From Methylobacterium sp. J-030 (GTDB taxonomy: Bacteria > Pseudomonadota > Alphaproteobacteria > Rhizobiales > Beijerinckiaceae), in NCBI RefSeq assembly GCF_022829545.1, contig NZ_JAKSYM010000297.1, forward strand, positions 1 through 64,000: 64,000 bases of DNA, read 5' to 3'. Shown here piece after piece: positions 37,617-45,829 of the stretch. The translations under genes were made by a program, and so were the position numbers. Within the stretch, counting starts at the first letter, position 1. Each line of letters begins with the position of its first letter. A model generated the notes under the pieces. It was not told where the DNA came from. It saw nothing but the letters and a program-made list of their open reading frames with translations, and did no database searches.

Positions 37617-38633
37617 TTACTCTGTCATTCCTGTCCGCAGGCGAACAATCGCGGCGGCGATCTCCGTCGTGAGGCTGCGGGCCAGGGGCAGCCTGTAATG
37701 GGTCTGGTCGAAGAACAGGTCGGGATCGGCCCCCTCGGGGCGCCCGTCGCGCCAATCCACCACCGTGCTCAGCGGATGCGTCGCCAGCGCGCGGCGGACA
37801 GCGGCTCGGCAGGCTGATTCAGCGGTCGCCCGGGGGCTTCCGACCGGCGGTTCGGACCGCGCATAGACCGGGGGGAAGACGACCACCACCGGCGTCCGCG
37901 CGGGGACGCGTGCGAGTTCGGCCCGCAGCCGGTCGGCGATCGGGAACGGGCCGCCGTGATGCGGTTCCGGTGCTGAACTCACCGGCTTCTCCAAGGCCGC
38001 TTTCTTCGCGGGTTCGATGCCGAAGCCCTGGCCGAGATAGTTGCGCTCGTAATCCCACCAGCCATCGGCCGGAGCCGTCTTGCGACGCGGATTCAGCAGC
38101 CAGCCCAGACGGTTGACCGTCTCCTGCGCGGCCGGGAAACGGATGAGACCCTTGAGATAGTCGGGCCAGTCGCCGAGCAGCCATTCGGGAAACGCGTGCT
38201 CGCTCGGGAAAGCGGGATCGTCCGCGCACCAGAAAGCATCGGCCGAGAGCACGAGCGCGGCGGGGTGGGCGTGGTGCTGGAGATACCAGGCGAGGATCGC
38301 GAACTGCTCCATCGGGCCGGTCGCCGGCACCGAGAGCTGGACGAACGGAATGCCGGTGAGCCGGGTCAGCGCCGCCGGCTCGATCAGCTGGATGTGCGAA
38401 TTGCCGATCACCGCGCCGGTGAAGGCCGGATCGCGCCCGCGCATGGCCGAGGCCGTACGCGGGCCCTGCGGTCGGACGGCGCCCCGCGACAGCAGCGTCG
38501 AGCGGCCGGTATCGTAGGGATCGACCAGCACCGCGAGCGCCAGATAGGCCGCGAAGATGCCCACGACGGACAGCAGCAGGGATCGGGCGAAGCCGCGCCA
38601 GTCCCGGTCCGTGCTGCGGGGGATCGTCGCCAT
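37617..38633 (-). CDS. SGNH-type acetyltransferase partner (AlgJ/AlgX/DltD-like)
   Basis: 338 residues from the ATG at 38631-38633. One N-terminal membrane helix (LLLSVVGIFAAYLALAVLV) places the rest in the periplasm. GNSHIQLIEP is the nucleophile block of SGNH proteins, and the Asp/His pair appears near the end as DQTHYRLP. The start lies two bases after the MBOAT stop, so the two are coupled. The MBOAT protein would pass acetyl groups across the membrane and this protein would place them on an exported polymer. Confidence 0.78.
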   Translation of the reverse strand: MATIPRSTDRDWRGFARSLLLSVVGIFAAYLALAVLVDPYDTGRSTLLSRGAVRPQGPRTASAMRGRDPAFTGAVIGNSHIQLIEPAALTRLTGIPFVQLSVPATGPMEQFAILAWYLQHHAHPAALVLSADAFWCADDPAFPSEHAFPEWLLGDWPDYLKGLIRFPAAQETVNRLGWLLNPRRKTAPADGWWDYERNYLGQGFGIEPAKKAALEKPVSSAPEPHHGGPFPIADRLRAELARVPARTPVVVVFPPVYARSEPPVGSPRATAESACRAAVRRALATHPLSTVVDWRDGRPEGADPDLFFDQTHYRLPLARSLTTEIAAAIVRLRTGMTE

Positions 38634-38635
38634 CC

Positions 38636-40009
38636 TCAGAACTGGAAGTAGATGAACTCGTAGTTCGCATCGTCGCCGATCTTCAGCAGGACGAGGACGA
38701 ACAGGAGCGCGAAGCCGAAGGCGAGCCAGCGCCGCGGCGGCAGCCGGTGGACCGCCTCCCAGGCGGTCGGTCCGACCGTGGCCACGAGGGCGGCGATCGC
38801 GATCGTGCGCCACTTGAAGCCCGCGCCCTTCGGCGCGAACCCGAACAGGCCCTTGAACACGATGAGCGCGGCCTCGAAGCTCGTGGCCCGGAACAGGACC
38901 CAGGTCAGCACCACGAACAGGCTGGTCAGCAGCCAGCCGACCGGCGCCGGGATCGCGATTCGCACCTTCCGCCCGAGCACGCCGGCACCGAGGCCGATCC
39001 CGTGCAGCGCCCCCCAGGCCAGGAAGGTCGGGCCCGCTCCGTGCCACAGGCCGCCCAGCGTCATGGTGGCGGCGAGCGCCCCGACTTGCCGCGGCAGCCC
39101 GTGCCGGTTCCCGCCCATCGGGATGTAGAGGTAGTCGCGCAGGAAGCGCGACAGGGTCATGTGCCAGCGTCGCCAGAAGTCGCGCAGCGAGGTGGCGCGG
39201 TAGGGCGCGTCGAAGTTCTGCGGCAGCACGAGGCCGAACAGCAGCGCGATGCCGAGCGCCATGTCGGTGTAGCCGGAGAAATCGAAATAGATCTGGAAGG
39301 TGAAGCCGAGCGTCGCCTGCCACGCCTCGACCACGGTGACGGTTTTGCCGGTGGCCGCCGCCTGGAACACGGGGTTCACGTAGGCCGCGAGCGGATCGCC
39401 GAGGAACACCTTCTTGGCGAGGCCGACCGCCAGCAGCATCAGGCCGCGGCTGAAGCGCTCGGCGGCGTCGGGGCGCGCGTAGGGCTCCGCGTCGAACTGG
39501 TGCATGATCTCGCTCCAGCGCACCAGCGGGCCGGCGAGAACCTGCGGAAAGAAGGCGATGTAGAGGGCGTACTTCACGAGCCCGAAGCCCGGCGCCCGGC
39601 CGGCCCGCAGGTCGGCGAGATACATGATGTGGTGGAAGGTGAAGAACGAGATGCCGAGCGGCAGGGCGAGCCCGAGCCGCGGCGCCGCGAGGCCCGGGAT
39701 CAGGTTGGCGAGATCGGCGAAGAAATCGAGGTATTTGAACACGCCGAGGAGCGCGAGGTTGGCGCCGATGGCCGCCGGGATCAGCCAGCGGCCGGGCCAC
39801 CGCCGGTAGAGGCGCGCCGCGCACCAGTTCGCGAGGATCGAGCCGGCGAGCAGCGGCACGAAGCGGATGTCCCACCAGCCGTAGAACACGAAGGACAGGC
39901 CGACGAGGAGCGGCAGCCGCCAGCCCGGCGCGGCCCGCGCCACGAGGGCGTGCAGGATCAGCGCGGCCGGGAGGAAGGCCAGGAGGAAGACGAAGGAGTT
40001 GAACAGCAT
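38636..40009 (-). CDS. MBOAT O-acyltransferase (AlgI-like)
   Basis: 457 residues with about 10-12 membrane segments. The start MLFNSFVFLLAFLPAAL and the block FFPQVLAGPLVRWSEI are typical of the AlgI/DltB group. The catalytic histidine is in LGGLWHGAGPTF (about residue 324), and YIPMGGNR is the other conserved patch. It should acetylate an exopolysaccharide or cell-wall polymer together with the downstream SGNH protein. No polymer synthesis genes adjoin, so the target is unknown; the KpsT/KpsE genes of this window hint at a capsule but are 27 kb away. Confidence 0.9.
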   Translation of the reverse strand: MLFNSFVFLLAFLPAALILHALVARAAPGWRLPLLVGLSFVFYGWWDIRFVPLLAGSILANWCAARLYRRWPGRWLIPAAIGANLALLGVFKYLDFFADLANLIPGLAAPRLGLALPLGISFFTFHHIMYLADLRAGRAPGFGLVKYALYIAFFPQVLAGPLVRWSEIMHQFDAEPYARPDAAERFSRGLMLLAVGLAKKVFLGDPLAAYVNPVFQAAATGKTVTVVEAWQATLGFTFQIYFDFSGYTDMALGIALLFGLVLPQNFDAPYRATSLRDFWRRWHMTLSRFLRDYLYIPMGGNRHGLPRQVGALAATMTLGGLWHGAGPTFLAWGALHGIGLGAGVLGRKVRIAIPAPVGWLLTSLFVVLTWVLFRATSFEAALIVFKGLFGFAPKGAGFKWRTIAIAALVATVGPTAWEAVHRLPPRRWLAFGFALLFVLVLLKIGDDANYEFIYFQF

Positions 40010-40341
40010 CGGGCGAGGCGGCGAACCGGATGGGCCGCCAATGTCTCCGATCGGAATCGGGCCGCCTTGTCGGGGATCGCGGCCGGCCCGTCAATCGGCG
40101 GCTCGCGCCCGGTCCTCAGGCCATCCGAAATCTGAACGCGGCCGTTGTCGGGCGAGCCGGGCTCCAGCACACGGAGCGCCGGGTCAGTGGCACAGGTGGA
40201 CGCCTCGCGACGGTCTCGTGCCGGATCCCGGGTCGTATTCCGCTTGCGCTGCATGCGCCCGGGAAAAGGACGGTGCACAGCCGGGTCGCCGCGATGGCTT
40301 CGCTCCGCCCGTAAGAACGGCCGAGCCGTCGAGCGGGCGGC
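40010..40341. other. intergenic region between the MBOAT and YegD-like genes
   Basis: 332 bases of ordinary high-GC sequence. No gene, terminator or repeat that I can support. Confidence 0.5.
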
Positions 40342-41589
40342 TCACCCCCCACGCCGGGCCGCCTCGATGGTCAGCCCGAGCCCCACCGAGCCGAAGATAT
40401 CGCCCTCCACGACCCGGGCGGACGGCAGGGCCGCGGTCAGCGCGGCGCGCAGATGCGGCATGCCGGTGGAGCCACCGGTGAGGAACAGGGCGTCGATCCG
40501 CTCCGCCGCCAGCTCGGCCTGGGCGAGGCAGCGCGTGATCCGGGCCGCCACTGCACGGGCGAGATCGCCCGTCTGATCGGCCAGCGTCCCGCGATCGAGG
40601 CGCGCCGCCAATCCGCGCTCGATCAGGCCGAGATCGAGTTCCGTGTCGCCCCGCTCGGACGCCGCGATCTTGGCGCCCTCCACCGCCCCCGCGAGGGCGT
40701 GGCCGCGCTCGCCCTCCACCACGGCGTGCAGCCGCTGGACCAGTTCGGGCCGAGCGCAATCCCGGATCACTTCGTCGATCTCGCGCAGACACTTCGGATT
40801 GTAGAGGCGGTTGATCGCCGACCAGGTCGCGAGGTCGTGGTAATAGGCGTTCGGCACGGCGAGGTCGCCCCGGCGCATCGGGCTGCCGAGGCCCAGCAGC
40901 GGCATCACCGTGCCGAGGCTGAGCTGCCGGTCGAAATCGGTTCCGCCGATGCGCACGCCGTCATTGGCCAGGATATCGCCGGCCCGGTCGGGCTTCCCCC
41001 GCCGTTCCGGCGACAGGCGCACGATCGAGAAGTCCGAGGTGCCGCCGCCGATATCGGCCACCAGGGCGATTTCTTCGGACTGGACCTGCCGCTCGTAGTC
41101 GAGGGCGGCGGCGATCGGCTCGTACTGGAACCAGACCTCCCGGAAACCGACATCGCGGGCGATCGCCCGGAGCGTGTCCTCGGCCCGGCGGTCGGCCTCC
41201 GGGTCGCCATCGACGAAATGAACCGGGCGGCCGTGAACCACGCTGTCCAGCGCGGTGCCGCTGGCCGCCTCGGCCCGCGCCTTCACCTCCGCGAGATAGC
41301 GGGCGATCACGTCGCGCAGCCGCAGGCGCTGACGGCCGACCGGGGTCGTCTCGTCCATCAGCGGCGTGCCGAGCACGGATTTCAGGCCGCGCATCAGCCG
41401 CCCGGATCGGCCCTCGACGTAGGCGGCCGTGGCCGCCCGACCGATCAGCGGCTCCCGGCCGAGCTCGAAGAAGATCGCGCTCGGGATCGTCCGGTGCGCC
41501 CCCTCCAGCGGCAGCAGGGTCGGGCCCTCCGGGCCGAGATGCCCGAGGGTGGTGTTCGATGTGCCGAAATCGAGGCCGCAGGCCGCCAT
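40342..41589 (-). CDS. Hsp70-family chaperone-like ATPase (YegD type)
   Basis: 415 residues: only the actin-like ATPase domain, without the DnaK substrate-binding part. Phosphate 1 is GLDFGTSNTTLG (5-16), phosphate 2 is ADIGGGTSDFSI (about 193-204), and the adenosine motif is LFLTGGSTGMPHLRAAL near the end. YegD-type proteins are cytoplasmic with unclear function. It is divergent from the HerA-like ATPase gene, with 157 bases between the starts that presumably hold both promoters. Confidence 0.88.
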   Translation of the reverse strand: MAACGLDFGTSNTTLGHLGPEGPTLLPLEGAHRTIPSAIFFELGREPLIGRAATAAYVEGRSGRLMRGLKSVLGTPLMDETTPVGRQRLRLRDVIARYLAEVKARAEAASGTALDSVVHGRPVHFVDGDPEADRRAEDTLRAIARDVGFREVWFQYEPIAAALDYERQVQSEEIALVADIGGGTSDFSIVRLSPERRGKPDRAGDILANDGVRIGGTDFDRQLSLGTVMPLLGLGSPMRRGDLAVPNAYYHDLATWSAINRLYNPKCLREIDEVIRDCARPELVQRLHAVVEGERGHALAGAVEGAKIAASERGDTELDLGLIERGLAARLDRGTLADQTGDLARAVAARITRCLAQAELAAERIDALFLTGGSTGMPHLRAALTAALPSARVVEGDIFGSVGLGLTIEAARRGG

Positions 41590-41746
41590 CGTGTCGTGGG
41601 TCCGGTTTCGCTTGGGGCGGGGGCGTGGCCGTACAGGGCCGCGGCGTTCGGGTCCAGGCCGGAAGCCGCGCGGCAGGTCTGACGGGAAGCGTGGACAGCG
41701 CGTCCGCGGAGGCTCGCGTCGCCCGGCGGCGTGCTACTAAGGCGCC

Positions 41747-43243
41747 ATGCGATCCGACATCGATCTCGGCCTGACCGGCGAGTGCCCCGCGCTCCTCGAC
41801 CTCACCGAACTGCTCGCCACGCGGCTGCTGGTCCAGGGCAATTCGGGCTCCGGCAAGTCGCACCTGCTCCGCCGCCTGCTGGAGCAGAGCGCCGGCCTCG
41901 TCCAGCAGGCGATCATCGATCCCGAGGGCGATTTCGTGAGCCTCGCCGATCGCTACGGCCACGTGGTGGTGGAGGCGGACGGCGACGATGTCGCCCTGCA
42001 GCGGATCGCCGCCCGGGTCCGCACCCACCGCGTCTCGGTGGTGCTGTCGCTCGAGACGCTCGACGCGGACGGGCAGATGCGCGCCGCAGCCGCGTTCCTC
42101 GGCGGCCTGTTCGACGCCGACCGCGACCATTGGTATCCGATGCTGGTGGCGGTGGACGAGGCGCAGCTCTTCGCGCCGGCCGCGGCCGGGGAGGTCTCGG
42201 ACGAGGCACGGCGCCTGTCGCTCGGCGCGATGACCAACCTGATGTGCCGCGGCCGCAAGCGCGGGCTCGCGGGCATCATCGCCACGCAGCGGCTCGCCAA
42301 GCTCGCCAAGAACGTCGCGGCCGAGGCCTCGAACTTCCTGATGGGCCGGACCTTTCTCGATATCGACATGGCGCGCGCCGCCGATCTCCTCGGGCTCGAA
42401 CGCCGTCAGGCCGAGACGTTCCGCGATCTGCCGCGCGGGCATTTCGTGGCGCTCGGCCCGGCCCTGTCGCGTCGGCCGCTCACGATCGCGGTCGGGCCGA
42501 CCGTCACGGTCAGCCGCAGTTCCTCGCCGGTGCTGGTCCCCCTGCCGGTGGCAATGGAGGATGCCCGCTCGCTCATCCTCACGGCGAGCCCGGAGGAGAG
42601 CGCGGTGCCGCTCGCGCCCCGCCCGAAGCCGCGTCCCGCGCCGGTCCCGGACGTGCTGGTGCAGCTCGCGAATTACCGGCCACCCACCCCCGCCGAGGAG
42701 CTTGACGAGGAACCGATGGACCCGGAAGCGCGGGAGGCGGCGCTCGCAGAGGTGCTGGCCTCGGTCCTGGCGGATGCGGATGCCGCCGCCTGCACGCCCG
42801 CGACGCTCTATCAGGATTTCACGGTCCGGTGCCGCATCCGGCGGCTGCGGGGCGACACGATGGGTCTGCCCGAGTTCAAGCGCCGCCTAGCCGTTGCCCG
42901 GGCTGAGGCCGGCGGCGCGGTCGCCGACGATTCGGGCTGGGCGCGCGCGCAAGGCATCGCGGCCGGATTGCCGGACGACCTCGCCGGGCTGTTCCTGGTG
43001 GTGGCCCGGGCGGCGATCGAGGGCGCGCCCTGCCCCACCGACGCCGTGCTGGCCGAGGCCTACGGCACCAGCTCGGGCGGCAGAGCGCGGCGGATGCTGG
43101 CCTACCTGGAGGAACGCGGTGCGATCGTGACCCGCAAGGACCTGCGCGGCGCGCCGATCATCGCGGTGCCGGATCTCGGCGTCGAGACCGGCCCCGGTGG
43201 AGTTCCTCCGGCAGCGGGCGGTCTCCGCAGGCGGATCGGCTAG
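41747..43243 (+). CDS. HerA/FtsK-like P-loop ATPase (DUF87 type)
   Basis: 498 residues. Walker A is GNSGSGKS (31-38), Walker B is LVAVDEAQLF with D137-E138, and GIIATQRLAKLAKN is the sensor strand of the HerA superfamily. The C-terminal third (about 330-490) is helical and includes a winged-helix-like end (EAYGTSSGGRARRMLAYLEERGAI). HerA proteins are hexameric DNA translocases; stand-alone relatives in bacteria are often found with nucleases, but no NurA-like gene is next to this one. The job here is unknown. Confidence 0.78.
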   Translation: MRSDIDLGLTGECPALLDLTELLATRLLVQGNSGSGKSHLLRRLLEQSAGLVQQAIIDPEGDFVSLADRYGHVVVEADGDDVALQRIAARVRTHRVSVVLSLETLDADGQMRAAAAFLGGLFDADRDHWYPMLVAVDEAQLFAPAAAGEVSDEARRLSLGAMTNLMCRGRKRGLAGIIATQRLAKLAKNVAAEASNFLMGRTFLDIDMARAADLLGLERRQAETFRDLPRGHFVALGPALSRRPLTIAVGPTVTVSRSSSPVLVPLPVAMEDARSLILTASPEESAVPLAPRPKPRPAPVPDVLVQLANYRPPTPAEELDEEPMDPEAREAALAEVLASVLADADAAACTPATLYQDFTVRCRIRRLRGDTMGLPEFKRRLAVARAEAGGAVADDSGWARAQGIAAGLPDDLAGLFLVVARAAIEGAPCPTDAVLAEAYGTSSGGRARRMLAYLEERGAIVTRKDLRGAPIIAVPDLGVETGPGGVPPAAGGLRRRIG

Positions 43244-43547
43244 GCGGATCACGGTCTTCCGAAGGATCGCACCTTAACGCCGTCTGTTGCAATGCAGACC
43301 GGCAGCGGTCCGAGCTGTTCGATATCTGTAGAATTATACTTCTTTACTGTGAAATGTGTTTTTTAAGCTCGATTATATTATGATAGTGATTTCGATCGAT
43401 TTTTAGATCAGGGCAATGTTTTTAAAATTTATGATATATAATATTCGTACATGTAATTTCAGACCGGTTCAGACACAAAATTGAAAATTACTATCGCGAA
43501 TGATACTCTAGACAGGCAAGTGATTCGACCAAATCGGAGACGCTGAG
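43244..43547. other. AT-rich intergenic region before the amidase cassette
   Basis: Lines 43321-43380 and 43381-43440 each have 45 of 60 A or T, in a genome segment that otherwise looks about 70% GC. There is no open frame of note. A possible promoter is TTGAAA (43481-43486), 17 bases, then TACTCT (43504-43509), ending 38 bases before the next start. The base composition suggests foreign origin or a large regulatory region. Confidence 0.65.
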
Positions 43548-43814
43548 ATGCCTCGCCCGACTGCCGTTGCTGTCGCCGATACGGACGACCACGATCATGT
43601 CGACGGTTGTCTGTGTGACGTAAAGCTCGGTGCCGGTGAGTTGCTTGCGGACGAGGATCTGCCCGCAGCGCACGGTGGAGTCCTGACGAAGCGTGTGCGT
43701 CGCTCGGCCGCCTTGGACGACACGAACGACCTCGACGGCTGCGATCTGGATTTCACTCAGGAAGCCCCGACGGGCGATCAGGACCTTCCCCCTGCAACCG
43801 GAGGCATCGCTTGA
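43548..43814 (+). CDS. acidic peptide with duplicated Gly-Gly motif, possible precursor peptide
   Basis: 88 residues, rich in Asp, with three cysteines. It is an internal duplication: residues 13-45 contain DDHDHVDGCLCD and end EDLPAAHGGV; residues 57-87 contain DDTNDLDGCDLD and end QDLPPATGGI. A basic stretch KRVRR (48-52) separates the halves. The D(E/Q)DLPxAxGG(V/I) ends resemble double-glycine leader motifs of bacteriocins and other modified peptides, but no protease, ABC exporter or modifying enzyme is adjacent. GGAG lies seven bases before the ATG, a strong start. Its TGA is one base before the amidase ATG, so the two are coupled. Not a recognised family. Confidence 0.6.
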   Translation: MPRPTAVAVADTDDHDHVDGCLCDVKLGAGELLADEDLPAAHGGVLTKRVRRSAALDDTNDLDGCDLDFTQEAPTGDQDLPPATGGIA

Positions 43815-43815
43815 C

Positions 43816-44601
43816 ATGCCATACGCTCTCACGTGGCTCCCGCGCGTTCTGCAGGATGCCGGGCTCAAAGTCGCAGAGCAGCCGGGCTGGCAAACCCGCG
43901 GCCACGGTGATGTCGGGCCGATCAAGGGGGTGATCTGTCACCACACGGCCGGCCCATTGAAGGGCAACATGCCGAGCCTCAAAGTGATCACGGAGGGCCG
44001 CCTGGGCCTTTCCGGGCCGCTCGCGCAACTCGGTCTCGGACGGGACGGGACCTTCTATATCGTAGCGGCGGGGCGGGCCTATCATGCTGGGCCGGGTTGC
44101 TGGCAAGGCATCACGACCGGTAATTCGAGCTTCATCGGGATTGAAGCCGAGAACACCGGCCTGACGAGCGGCGCATCGGCGGACCCTTGGCCGGAGATCC
44201 AGATCGACGCCTACGAACGCGGCGTTGCAGCCATCCTGAAGAAGATCAAGGCGAACGCCATCATGTGCTGCGGGCACAAGGAATATGCGCTGCCCTTAGG
44301 CCGGAAAGTCGACCCGACTTTCGATATGAAGCCGTTTCGGACTGCGGTGGCGGCGATCATGGCCGGGACCGCCCCGGCACCGCGCATCATCCCAGTGGCG
44401 GACGCCGCGAATCGCCCGACCCTGCGCCGCGGCACTACGGGTGCCTACGTCACCCAGGTGCAGAACAAGCTCGCGCTCGCGGCCAACGATACGTATGACG
44501 GGGCGACCGAAGCGGCCGTCAGGGAATTCCAACGCAAAAAAAATCTTGTGCCCGACGGGATCGTCGGTCCTAGAACCTGGGCTTCGCTGGAAGCCGCCTG
44601 A
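43816..44601 (+). CDS. N-acetylmuramoyl-L-alanine amidase with peptidoglycan-binding domain
   Basis: 261 residues. The catalytic domain (about 20-180) is of the amidase-2/PGRP type: zinc ligands are likely a histidine of CHHTAG (42-43), His154 in CGHKEYALP and Asp166 in GRKVDP. A linker leads to a PG_binding_1 domain (about 200-260: LRRGTTGAYVTQVQNKLAL, then PDGIVGPRTWASL). It would cut the amide bond between MurNAc and the stem peptide. There is no signal peptide, as in phage endolysins or secreted effectors that use another route out. It is coupled to the acidic peptide gene and followed by a small exported protein. Confidence 0.85.
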   Translation: MPYALTWLPRVLQDAGLKVAEQPGWQTRGHGDVGPIKGVICHHTAGPLKGNMPSLKVITEGRLGLSGPLAQLGLGRDGTFYIVAAGRAYHAGPGCWQGITTGNSSFIGIEAENTGLTSGASADPWPEIQIDAYERGVAAILKKIKANAIMCCGHKEYALPLGRKVDPTFDMKPFRTAVAAIMAGTAPAPRIIPVADAANRPTLRRGTTGAYVTQVQNKLALAANDTYDGATEAAVREFQRKKNLVPDGIVGPRTWASLEAA

Positions 44602-44643
44602 GGATAGTCCGGGGCGCGGGCCAGTGGCCCTCGAAGGACGACA

Positions 44644-45111
44644 ATGCGGAAGACGCCTACGGTCTGCTGCGCCGGGTTCAATGTGCGGGATCGCTCTCGG
44701 TCGCAGCTTGGCGGCGTTCTCTTACGCCGAGTCGGCTTTGCGTGCTGCAACCGGTCCCAAAGCCGGGTCATCGGGTATGCCCTCGCCGTCGCGCTGATCT
44801 ACGGCTCCGCCACGGCCGCGCGGGCGCTCCCACGGACGCTGACGTGCATCTACACCGAGCCATTCATAACCACGACCTACGTCGCCAGGACGAGGACCCT
44901 CATCATCGAGCGTGCGCCCGGCCAGTCCCGCACGGTCATCCGCGGCGTCGCCGCCGATACGGCGCGCCCAGCGACGCTCCGATTTCGGACGAGCCGTCGC
45001 GTGGTGCAGACCGTGAACCTGAGCCAGAGGGGTTCTGACGGCATGAGCGACAAGGTCTTCCCCTACACGGGACATCTCGTCAGCGGGAATCTCACGGGCG
45101 GCTGCAAATAA
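44644..45111 (+). CDS. small exported protein after the amidase, possible inhibitor/immunity protein
   Basis: 155 residues. AAGGA lies six bases before the ATG. A basic N-region of about 42 residues precedes a hydrophobic segment (VIGYALAVALIYGSATAA) ending near ARA, compatible with an export signal. The mature part looks all-beta and begins LTCIYTEPF and ends LTGGCK, so a single disulfide could close a barrel. This layout resembles small periplasmic lysozyme inhibitors (MliC-like), but I cannot show homology. Next to an amidase, a self-protection role is a reasonable inference. Confidence 0.5.
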   Translation: MRKTPTVCCAGFNVRDRSRSQLGGVLLRRVGFACCNRSQSRVIGYALAVALIYGSATAARALPRTLTCIYTEPFITTTYVARTRTLIIERAPGQSRTVIRGVAADTARPATLRFRTSRRVVQTVNLSQRGSDGMSDKVFPYTGHLVSGNLTGGCK

Positions 45112-45156
45112 GGTTGCCCGTCTCCCGACTCGAACGCGGGGCGGTCTTGCTGGAGA

Positions 45157-45585
45157 TCACGCGCCCCGACGCACTTCCAGCTTGGCGAGCTCCACCGCGG
45201 CCCGCAGCTCGATCTCGGCCATGAGGCCGTCGAGCCGCGGATCGCCCGACGGACCCGAGCGCTCGGCCAACCGGCCCGCGATGGTGCGCAGCTCCTGCGG
45301 CGCCACACGGCCGCCGAGCAGGGCGGCCTTCAACCGGTCGAGGCCGTCGAGGAGATCCTGGCCGCGCTTGGCCGAGCGGCGCCGCCGCTCCTGGGGTGTT
45401 TCGCTCTCGGCCTGCAGGAGCAGCACCGCGTCGAGCCCCGCGAGCGAGGCGGCCGCCGCGGGCGCGCCGGCGCCGGACGCCGGAGGCGCGGCCGCGTCGA
45501 GGCTGAAACCACCGCCGCCCTCGGGCCGCCGGGGGGCCGCGACGCCGCCCGCGCTCTGGATCGGCTGGCGAGTCTCGACGCGCAT
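45157..45585 (-). CDS. fliX: flagellar assembly regulator FliX
   Basis: 142 residues from MRVETRQPIQS. The C-terminal half carries the FliX pattern: LAGLDAVLLLQ, then RRRSAKRGQDLLDGLDRLKAALL and MAEIELRAAVELAKLEVRR. FliX is an alphaproteobacterial protein that couples basal-body assembly to FlbD activity. As in Caulobacter it is divergent from flgI, which strengthens the call. The N-terminal 50 residues are Gly/Ala/Pro-rich. Confidence 0.87.
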   Translation of the reverse strand: MRVETRQPIQSAGGVAAPRRPEGGGGFSLDAAAPPASGAGAPAAAASLAGLDAVLLLQAESETPQERRRRSAKRGQDLLDGLDRLKAALLGGRVAPQELRTIAGRLAERSGPSGDPRLDGLMAEIELRAAVELAKLEVRRGA

Positions 45586-45644
45586 GATGCGGTTCGCGTT
45601 GCTCCAAGCGCCCCTGCGCCGCACCGGAAGGTCGGCCGGCGGGG

Positions 45645-45659
45645 TTAAGCGTCCGTAAA
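45645..45659. promoter_or_regulatory. candidate CtrA box between fliX and flgI
   Basis: TTAA-GCGTCCG-TAAA followed by CG. The CG.CCGTAAACG end recurs in the box before flgE. It lies in the short divergent region and could serve either gene. Confidence 0.45.
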
Positions 45660-45665
45660 CGGGGC

Positions 45666-45684
45666 GGCAGAAGCTGCCGGGTAG
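45666..45684 (-). promoter_or_regulatory. ftr-like palindrome upstream of flgI
   Basis: On the minus strand CTACCCGGCAGCTTCTGCC, which matches 16 of 19 bases of the flhA site at 12480-12498 in the opposite orientation. It lies seven bases beyond the CtrA box. Confidence 0.45.
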
Positions 45685-45829
45685 GCAGCTCCGGTGCCGG
45701 CGCCGCGCGCCCATCCGGATCGCCCTGGATCGCGAAAAGACAATGTCTGAAGGCGCTTGGCCGGCGGTCCGGGATGGCACGGCGCTGGCAGGAGGACGGC
45801 AGGTCCGTTCACCCGTGAAACCCCCCGGC

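Noticed and set aside
43491-43925. Minus-strand frame across the acidic peptide gene
   Set aside because: The plus-strand peptide has a strong ribosome site, an internal duplication and tight coupling to the amidase; the minus frame has none of these.
43244-45111. A complete prophage around the amidase
   Set aside because: No integrase, terminase, capsid, tail or holin gene is present; the flanks are a chromosomal ATPase gene and fliX.
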